Below are positions 58,337 through 64,000 of a stretch of 64,000 bases of DNA, one piece after another. The position numbers and the translations under genes are program-made. Every line of letters begins with the position of its first letter. Position 1 is the stretch's first letter. The notes beneath the pieces are model-generated. The model was given only the letters and a program-made list of their open reading frames with translations, was not told where the DNA came from and did not search any database. This DNA comes from Actinocorallia aurantiaca (GTDB lineage: Bacteria > Actinomycetota > Actinomycetes > Streptosporangiales > Streptosporangiaceae): assembly GCF_039533685.1 (NCBI RefSeq), contig NZ_BAAATZ010000012.1, positions 563,947 to 627,946 on the forward strand, read 5' to 3'.

Positions 58337-59410
58337 CTACGAGAACCGCCGGGCGTAGGCGTCCGCGAGGGCCAGCACCTTCTGGACGTACCAGTCGGCG
58401 TGGTTGTAGGCGTAGACGGCCTTGTAGAGGTCGCGTTGCGCCCCCGCCGCGCACAGGTAGCGGGCCGCCGCCGGGATCGCGTCGAAGGGATTCATGATGT
58501 CGGCCTTGCCGTCCCCGTCACCGTCCACTCCGTAGGACTTCCAGGTGGCCGGCATGAACTGCATCGGCCCCAGGGCGCCCGCGCTGGACGGGCCGACGTC
58601 GCGCCCGTGGCTGCTCTCCACCTGCCCGATCGCGGCGAGGACCGTCCAGGACAGGCCCGGACAGCCGGCGGCCCCCTTCTTGTAGAGGTCGAAGTAGCTG
58701 CCGCCCGCCTGGGCGGCGCCCGCGGCGTTCAGGTCCACCACCGTCGCCTTCGCGCCCAGGACGGAGCGGACCTTCTTGGCGACGTCCGCCGACTTCGCCC
58801 CCGGCGCGTTGACCATCAGCGCGACCGCCGGGACCAGCCCCAGCGCCGTCCCGGTTCGCCTGCTGACCAGAAGGTCCACCTGGGGGACGCCCAGAGACGC
58901 GATGCCTCCCAGGGTGACGTCGGGGGTGGAGCGGGCGACGATCTGGTACCTCTTGCCCAGTTCCAGCTTCAACTCCCGGGCGGTGTCCCCGGCGGCCACG
59001 AACCTGTCAGAGGCCAGCGCGGCCCACAGGTCCTGGTTCCTCGCGGTCACGGGGGACGTCCAGGAGCGGAAGCTCGAGGGGTCGACGGCGAAGACGTTGA
59101 CCCGCCGGCCCTCCAGGGACACCGCGCCGCCGTCCACCACGATCACGTCCCGGACCTTCCCGATCCGGCGGATCCGCTCGACCCGGGCGCCGTCCGCCCC
59201 GGTGGGGACCACCGCCAGGACGTGCGGGGGGACGATCCGCTCCAGCGGCGCCACCTGCTCGGCGACCACCATGTCCGCCGTCACCCGGCTCTCCGGTGCC
59301 GTCGCCGCCCCGTCCCGGTCCCCCAGCCGGACGGCCAGCCAGCCAGCCGCGACCGTCAACGCCAGCACCAGTGGCACGGACAGGAGGGTGAGCAGCCGGT
59401 TTCTTCCCAC
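58337..59410 (-). CDS. Lytic transglycosylase with an unusual N-terminal extracytoplasmic domain
   Basis: 357 residues. A membrane anchor (LLTLLSVPLVLALTVAAGWL) is followed by about 180 residues resembling the periplasmic core domain of MacB/FtsX-type ABC permeases (VNVFAVDPSSFRSW; LKLELGKRYQIVARS; PAVALMVNAPGAKSADVAKK), and then a soluble lytic transglycosylase domain with the catalytic Glu in AIGQVESSHGRD and GALGPMQFMPATW. The transglycosylase cleaves peptidoglycan glycan strands. The permease-like domain could position it on an FtsX-type complex; this is inferred from resemblance only. Confidence 0.85.
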   Translation of the reverse strand: MGRNRLLTLLSVPLVLALTVAAGWLAVRLGDRDGAATAPESRVTADMVVAEQVAPLERIVPPHVLAVVPTGADGARVERIRRIGKVRDVIVVDGGAVSLEGRRVNVFAVDPSSFRSWTSPVTARNQDLWAALASDRFVAAGDTARELKLELGKRYQIVARSTPDVTLGGIASLGVPQVDLLVSRRTGTALGLVPAVALMVNAPGAKSADVAKKVRSVLGAKATVVDLNAAGAAQAGGSYFDLYKKGAAGCPGLSWTVLAAIGQVESSHGRDVGPSSAGALGPMQFMPATWKSYGVDGDGDGKADIMNPFDAIPAAARYLCAAGAQRDLYKAVYAYNHADWYVQKVLALADAYARRFS

Positions 59411-59478
59411 CGCAGCAGGCTATCGGGCCGCCGGGGATCCGGTCTCGGGCACCCGGGTACGGTGATCTTGGGGGGGCC

Positions 59479-60666
59479 ATGATCGATCCGTACCGTGAGC
59501 TGCTGCTGGAGGTGCCCGGCGCCCGGTACTTCGTGCCCGCCGGCGTCGTCGGCCGGATGGCGATGAGCATGATGGGGATCGGGATCGTGCTCATGGTCAC
59601 CGCCACCTACGGCGGGTACGGGCTGGCCGGCGCGGTCGCGGCCACCTGCTCGCTGTGCTCGGCGTTCGCCGCGCCGTTCGTCGCCCGCTGGGTCGACCGG
59701 TTCGGCCAGCGCCGGGTGCTGGTGCCGCTGGTGCTGGCCGACACCGCGGCGATGCTGGCGCTGGTGCTGTGCGCGGTGCTGGCGCTGCCGGCCTGGACGC
59801 TGTTCCCCGCCGCGTTCCTGGTGGGCGTGACCACGCCGTCGATGAGCGGCCTGGTGCGGGCGCGGTGGTCGCACCTGCTGGCCGACCGGGAGTCCCGGCT
59901 CGGCACCGCCTTCTCCCTCGAGTCCGTGCTGGACGAGATCGTCTTCATCACCGGCCCGGTGCTGGTCACCGTGCTGGCCACCGCCGCCCACCCGTCCGCC
60001 GGGCTGGTGGCCGCCGCCGGGTTCACCCTGGTCGGCTGCCTGTTCTTCGCGGCGCAGCGGAGTTCCGAGCCGCCGCCCCACCCCCACCAGCGGGCCGGGC
60101 GCAGCGCCCTGCTGATGCCGGGGATGCCGCGGATGGCGGCGGTGTTCCTGTTCCTGGGCGTCATCTTCGGATCCGTGGAGGTCGGCGCGATCGCCTTCGC
60201 GGAGGAGGCGGGGCGCAGGTCCCTCGCCGGGGTGGTGCTGGCCTCCTACGCGGCGGGCAGCGGGGCGGCGGGCCTCTGGTACGGCGCCCGCTCCTGGAAG
60301 AGGCCGCTGCCCTTCCGGTTCCGGGCGGGGCTGGCGCTGATGACGGCGGGGCTGGTGCCGCTGGTGCTGATCGAGGGCCTGCCGCCGATGCTCTTCGTGA
60401 TCTTCTTCTCCGGGCTGGCCATCTCCCCCACGATCATCCCCGCCTACGGGGTCCTGGAGCGGCTGGTCTCCGGACCCCAGCTCACCGAGGGGCTGACCTG
60501 GGCGTCCACCGCGATCGGCCTGGGCATGGCGGCGGGGGCCGCGGCAGGGGGCCGGCTCATCGACGCCCGCGGCTCGGCCTGGTCCTTCGGGCTGGCGCTG
60601 GGGGCGGGCCTGCTCGCCGTCCTGGCCGTCACAGCGAAGGGATCACGATTCGATGAAGATCTATAA
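59479..60666 (+). CDS. MFS transporter
   Basis: 395 residues with about 12 hydrophobic helices. The loop signature ARWVDRFGQRRVLVPLVL is visible. It resembles the MFS protein at 40189-41376 in size and style (both have a Gly/Ala-rich second half), so the two may be paralogues. Substrate unknown. It is divergent from the transglycosylase across 68 bp and followed after 41 bp by the lactone oxidase gene on the same strand. Confidence 0.85.
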   Translation: MIDPYRELLLEVPGARYFVPAGVVGRMAMSMMGIGIVLMVTATYGGYGLAGAVAATCSLCSAFAAPFVARWVDRFGQRRVLVPLVLADTAAMLALVLCAVLALPAWTLFPAAFLVGVTTPSMSGLVRARWSHLLADRESRLGTAFSLESVLDEIVFITGPVLVTVLATAAHPSAGLVAAAGFTLVGCLFFAAQRSSEPPPHPHQRAGRSALLMPGMPRMAAVFLFLGVIFGSVEVGAIAFAEEAGRRSLAGVVLASYAAGSGAAGLWYGARSWKRPLPFRFRAGLALMTAGLVPLVLIEGLPPMLFVIFFSGLAISPTIIPAYGVLERLVSGPQLTEGLTWASTAIGLGMAAGAAAGGRLIDARGSAWSFGLALGAGLLAVLAVTAKGSRFDEDL

Positions 60667-60707
60667 CATGAATCTTCCTCATAAAGGCTTTCTACTACTC
60701 TCCCCCC

Positions 60708-62021
60708 ATGCCCCCTGAAACCTCCCCCGGCATCTGGCGCAACTGGGCCGGAAACCAGCAGTCGGTCCCGGCTCGGGTGGTCTCCCCCCGCACCGCCGAA
60801 GAGGTCGCGGCGGAGGTCCGCCGCGCGGCGGAGGACGGCCTGACCGTCCGCATGCCCGGAACCGGGCACTCCTTCACCGGAGCGGCGCTCACCGAGGGAG
60901 TCCAGCTCAGCCCCCGCGAGCTGACCGCCGTGCGCTCCATCGACACCGCCACCGGCCTGGTCACCGCCGAGGCCGGACTGCCGCTGTGGCGGCTCAACCA
61001 GGTACTGGAAGAGCACGGCCTGGCCCTGGCCAACATGGGCGACATCCAGGAGCAGACGATCGCCGGGGCCTCGCAGACCGGCACCCACGGCACCGGCCGC
61101 GACCACGCGGGGCTCGCCTCCCAGATCGCCGGACTGGAGATGGTGCTGGCCGACGGCGAGACGGTCACCTGCTCGCGCGCCGAACGCCCCGAGTTGTTCG
61201 ACGCCGCCCGGGTCGGGATGGGCGCGCTGGGCGTCGTCACCGCCATCACCTGGCAGACCGTCCCCGCCTTCCTCCTGCGCGCGCAGGAGGAGCCGATGGC
61301 CTGGGACGAGGTGCTCTCCCGGCTCGACGAACTCGAGGCGGAGAACGAGCACTTCGAGTTCTACTGGTTCCCGCACAGCGAAGGCTGCCTCACCAAGCGC
61401 AACAACAGGGTGGACGGACCGCGCGAGCCCCTGCCCGGATTCAAGGCGTGGATGGACGACGAGTTCCTGTCCAACCAGGTCTTCGGCGTCGCACAGCGGG
61501 TGACGAAGCGCTTCCCCGGCGCCATCCAGGCCGTCAACGGCGTGTCGGCCAAGCTGCTCGGCGCCCGCACCTACACCGACACCTCCTACAAGGTGTTCAC
61601 CAGCTCCCGCTCCGTGCTCTTCAAGGAGCAGGAGTACGCGATCCCGCGCGAGCACCTGGAGACCGCGCTGCGCGAGATCCGCGCCGCGTTCGACCGGCAC
61701 GGCTGGAAGATCAGCTTCCCGATCGAGATCCGGGTCCTCCCGGCCGAGGACGCCTGGCTGTCCATGGCCCAAGGCCGCCGGACGGCGTTCATCGCGGTCC
61801 ACGTCTACAACCGCAACGAGCACTCCGCCTACTTCGAGGGCGTCGAGCAGATCCTCACCGCCCTCGGCGGCCGCCCGCACTGGGGCAAGATGCACACCCG
61901 CGACGCCTCCTACCTGGAGACTGCCTACCCCTTCTTCGGCGATTTCGCCAAGCTTCGGGATGAACTCGACCCCGACCGCCGCTTCCGCAACGACTACCTC
62001 CGCCAGGTCCTCGGGGACTAG
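60708..62021 (+). CDS. FAD-linked sugar-1,4-lactone oxidase (L-gulono/D-arabinono-lactone family)
   Basis: 437 residues. The N-terminal FAD domain of the VAO family has MPGTGHSFTGAALTEGVQLS and ASQTGTHGTGRDHAGLASQI. The C-terminal domain ends in the family motif GGRPHWGKMHTRDA, where the HWGK Lys holds the substrate. Oxidation gives aldonolactone products related to ascorbate; in actinobacteria the electron acceptor is often not O2. The physiological substrate is unknown. The ATG at 60708 follows a short T/C-rich leader. Nothing downstream suggests an operon partner; sepH begins 463 bp later. Confidence 0.9.
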   Translation: MPPETSPGIWRNWAGNQQSVPARVVSPRTAEEVAAEVRRAAEDGLTVRMPGTGHSFTGAALTEGVQLSPRELTAVRSIDTATGLVTAEAGLPLWRLNQVLEEHGLALANMGDIQEQTIAGASQTGTHGTGRDHAGLASQIAGLEMVLADGETVTCSRAERPELFDAARVGMGALGVVTAITWQTVPAFLLRAQEEPMAWDEVLSRLDELEAENEHFEFYWFPHSEGCLTKRNNRVDGPREPLPGFKAWMDDEFLSNQVFGVAQRVTKRFPGAIQAVNGVSAKLLGARTYTDTSYKVFTSSRSVLFKEQEYAIPREHLETALREIRAAFDRHGWKISFPIEIRVLPAEDAWLSMAQGRRTAFIAVHVYNRNEHSAYFEGVEQILTALGGRPHWGKMHTRDASYLETAYPFFGDFAKLRDELDPDRRFRNDYLRQVLGD

Positions 62022-62484
62022 CCGGACGGGACGCGAACCGACACAATGAAATTTCCGGCGTGCCCTAGCAAGAGGAACGTTTCGGCTCAACCATAATGAG
62101 GTAGAGAAACCTCTACCAACCACATGTTTTCCCTGTTCCAGTTCGTGCGTGCCGGCGGTCGCCGGGAAAAGGATGCATAAGAAAACGGCAGCCTGACCCC
62201 CGGAAGCACCTCCGACCCGGCAAGCTGGCCCAGGGAGAAGAACAGCTTTGTTCCTTACACCGGGTGACCGCACTCACATCGCACTAGCACACCGAATGAA
62301 TCCAAGCGACGATGTTCGGACATGCCGGGTACGGTGCTGGCAGTGGGTGTGTCCTTGACGAAAGACTCCAAGGGCTCCTGCCCGAGGTTCGGGCAGGGGA
62401 ATCCGGGGGAAGGGACGCATGCGCCCGCTGTCGCAAGGACGGTGCTTGGGATGAGGGCCGGGGACAAGGCTGGGAAGGACACGC
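62022..62484. other. 463-bp leader/promoter region of sepH
   Basis: No gene supported. Two hairpins are visible: GGTAGAG-AAAC-CTCTACC at 62100-62117, and CCTGCCCGA-GGT-TCGGGCAGG at 62377-62397, the second about 90 bp before the sepH start. A TTGACG (62354-62359) could be a -35 box, but no convincing -10 follows. The long leader suggests post-transcriptional control of this cell-division gene, which is inference. Confidence 0.4.
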
Positions 62485-64000
62485 ATGCAGGAGCTGCGCC
62501 TCGTGGCGGTGAGCGAGGACGGTTCGTACCTCGTGCTGGCCACCGCAGGCCGGGGCACCCGGTTCACCCTGCCCGTGGACGACCGGCTGCGTGCCGCGAT
62601 CCGCGGGCACTTCTCCCGTCTCGGTCAGTTCGAGATCGAAGTGGAGAGTCCGTTGCGCCCCAAGGAGATCCAGGCCCGCATCCGTGCCGGGGAGACCGCC
62701 GAGGAGATCGCCGAGTCGGCCGGCATTCCGGTTGAACGCGTCCGCTGGTTCGAGGGGCCGGTCCTCCAGGAACGTGAGTACATGGCCCAGCAGGCCCAGC
62801 GCTGCGTCATGCGCACCCCCGGCGAGTCCACGGCGGGACCGCCGCTGGGCGAACTGGTCGAGGAGCGCCTCGGCAACCGCGGCGCCGACCTCGAGGAGGT
62901 GACCTGGGACGCCTGGAAGTGCGAGGACAACAGCTGGCAGATCCGGCTGTCCTTCTACGACGGCGGCCGCCCCCACGCGGCCGAGTGGAAGTTCGACCCG
63001 CGCCGCCGCGTCGTGCGCGCCCTCGACGACGAGGCGGCCCGGCTCGGCTCGCTGACCGCCGAGGAGCCGCAGGTGGCCGACATCGTCACCCCGCTGCGCC
63101 GCCCCGCCATGAAGATCGTCTCCGATCAGCGGCGCGACTACCCGGCCGGCCGCCCCTTCGCGCAGCCGCCCCAGGTGCCCCAGGTGCCCCAGCCGGCCCC
63201 GCCCGCCGCCACCCCGCTCAACCCCGAGCCGTTCACCCCCGAGCGCTTCCAGCGCGAGGCCCGCGCCGCGGACTTCCCCGACCTCGAGGCGCTCAGCGCC
63301 CTGCTGGACGGCGAACCCACCGTCCTGCCCCCGCCGCCCGGCCGCGACCCCGGCGAGACGCCCGTCGCGCGTCCCTCCGCCGTCTCCCTGACCCCGCCCG
63401 GCGAGCCCGCACCCACCGCGCCCGCTCCTCCTTCCGGCGAGCCCGCCGCGCAGGAGGCCGCCGGCTCCGTGCCGCAGTACACGCCCGCCGACGTCTCCGC
63501 CGAGCGGCGGCCCGTCGAGGACGAGTTCGAGCGGCCCGCTCCGCGGCCCGTCGCCGAGGAGCCCGCCGAGTCCGCGGTGTCCGCTCCTTCCGCCGCTTCC
63601 GAGGACGCCGGCTCCCCGCCGTCCGAGTCCGCTCCGCAGGCACCCGCCCGTCCCGCGCCCGAGGAGCCCGCCGCCCGGCAGGAGGCGCCCGCCGCCTCCT
63701 CCCCCGCGGCTCCCGCCGCCCGGGAACCCGCGGCCAAGGCCGACCCGGCAACCGCGGAGGACGCTTCCGCGACGCCCGCCGCCTTCGCCGGCGAGCCCGC
63801 ACCCGTCGCGGAGATCGCGGACGGCCCCGCCGCACCCGAGCGCCCCGCGCCCGACGAGCGGAGGTCTTCCCCTCCCGTTCCCGAGGAGCCCGCCGCCCGG
63901 CAGGAGGCGCCCGCCGCCTCCTCCCGGCCCGCGCCCGTCGAGCCCGAGCAGCCCGCCCGGGCCGCCGAGCCTCCGGCCGCCGCCCGTCCGGCTCCCGCCG
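62485..64000 (+). CDS. sepH: Septum-formation protein SepH (DUF3071), 3' end outside window
   Basis: 505 codons are visible and the frame is open at the window end. ATG 62485 (MQELRLVAVSEDGSYLVLAT). An N-terminal DUF3071 domain (about 1-190) contains a helix-turn-helix-like segment (EIQARIRAGETAEEIAESAG), WDAWKCEDNSWQIRLSF and EWKFDPRRRVV. From about residue 210 the protein is Pro/Ala/Glu-rich and disordered. SepH stimulates FtsZ assembly and is needed for sporulation septation in Streptomyces. An exact 46-bp repeat occurs in frame in the disordered part (63658-63703 and 63880-63925). The C-terminal conserved helix, if present, lies past the window. Confidence 0.92.
   Translation, partial: MQELRLVAVSEDGSYLVLATAGRGTRFTLPVDDRLRAAIRGHFSRLGQFEIEVESPLRPKEIQARIRAGETAEEIAESAGIPVERVRWFEGPVLQEREYMAQQAQRCVMRTPGESTAGPPLGELVEERLGNRGADLEEVTWDAWKCEDNSWQIRLSFYDGGRPHAAEWKFDPRRRVVRALDDEAARLGSLTAEEPQVADIVTPLRRPAMKIVSDQRRDYPAGRPFAQPPQVPQVPQPAPPAATPLNPEPFTPERFQREARAADFPDLEALSALLDGEPTVLPPPPGRDPGETPVARPSAVSLTPPGEPAPTAPAPPSGEPAAQEAAGSVPQYTPADVSAERRPVEDEFERPAPRPVAEEPAESAVSAPSAASEDAGSPPSESAPQAPARPAPEEPAARQEAPAASSPAAPAAREPAAKADPATAEDASATPAAFAGEPAPVAEIADGPAAPERPAPDERRSSPPVPEEPAARQEAPAASSRPAPVEPEQPARAAEPPAAARPAPA

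Noticed and set aside
62322..62735. Separate 137-codon gene overlapping the start of sepH
   Set aside because: It runs out of frame across the sepH start, ends in Arg-rich low-complexity sequence, and conflicts with the well-supported SepH N-terminus.
1..64000. CRISPR arrays, tRNA or rRNA genes
   Set aside because: No regularly spaced repeats were seen. No tRNA cloverleaf or rRNA segment was recognised by eye, although short RNA genes could be missed without a covariance search.

Overview
The window is about 64 kb of very GC-rich DNA with GTG/TTG starts, four-base gene overlaps and strong GC-rich hairpin terminators. It carries actinomycete marker genes: SepH, DUF4193, DUF3710, DUF3159, a cvn conservon and a SapB-type lanthipeptide locus. 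I read it as a filamentous actinomycete, most likely Streptosporangiales (Actinomadura/Streptosporangium-like). The genus is inferred, not shown. No tRNA, rRNA or CRISPR array was seen.

Layout. (1) 1-16.6 kb is accessory. The bacterial RNA-repair pair Pnkp (946-3549, minus) and Hen1 (12977-14383, minus) is split by a biosynthetic cassette: a LysR regulator, an FAD oxidoreductase, an enediyne-type iterative PKS (KS-AT-ACP-KR-DH-PPTase), a CalE7-like thioesterase and a methyltransferase. The LysR gene lies 44 bp upstream of pnkp on the same strand. A near-perfect palindrome sits in the divergent LysR/FAD promoter region. A secreted GH3 glycosidase follows. (2) 16.6-25.5 kb is a complete class III (SapB/AmfS-like) lanthipeptide locus: LanKC, two tandem precursors too small for routine gene calling, a hairpin, a heterodimeric ABC exporter, a prolyl oligopeptidase as likely leader protease, and a convergent RamR-like regulator. 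(3) 26.3-58.3 kb follows the conserved actinobacterial neighbourhood known from M. tuberculosis Rv2689c-Rv2701c and the S. coelicolor SCO585x-SCO587x region: TRAM methyltransferase, APC permease, two TrkA-type proteins, DUF3159, OB-fold protein, DUF3710, dut, DUF4193, SuhB-type phosphatase and ferrochelatase. It is interrupted by a TnpB element, a degenerate CbiX protein, a four-gene conservon with an LPETG surface protein, an MFS/LacI pair, a PIG-L/beta-lactamase-like/P450/archaeal-type ValS block, a Ser/Thr kinase with an orphan copy of its sensor domain, and a CutRS-like two-component system. (4) 58.3-64 kb holds a transglycosylase with an unusual N-terminal domain, an MFS transporter, a sugar-lactone oxidase and the 5' part of sepH, cut by the window end.

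The two most interesting systems are the RNA-repair locus split by a PKSE-type cassette that may share a promoter with pnkp, and the class III lanthipeptide locus with its own prolyl oligopeptidase. Four N-runs are present. Two of them appear to frameshift genes, but removing the Ns restores the frame exactly, so these look like assembly artefacts rather than mutations.
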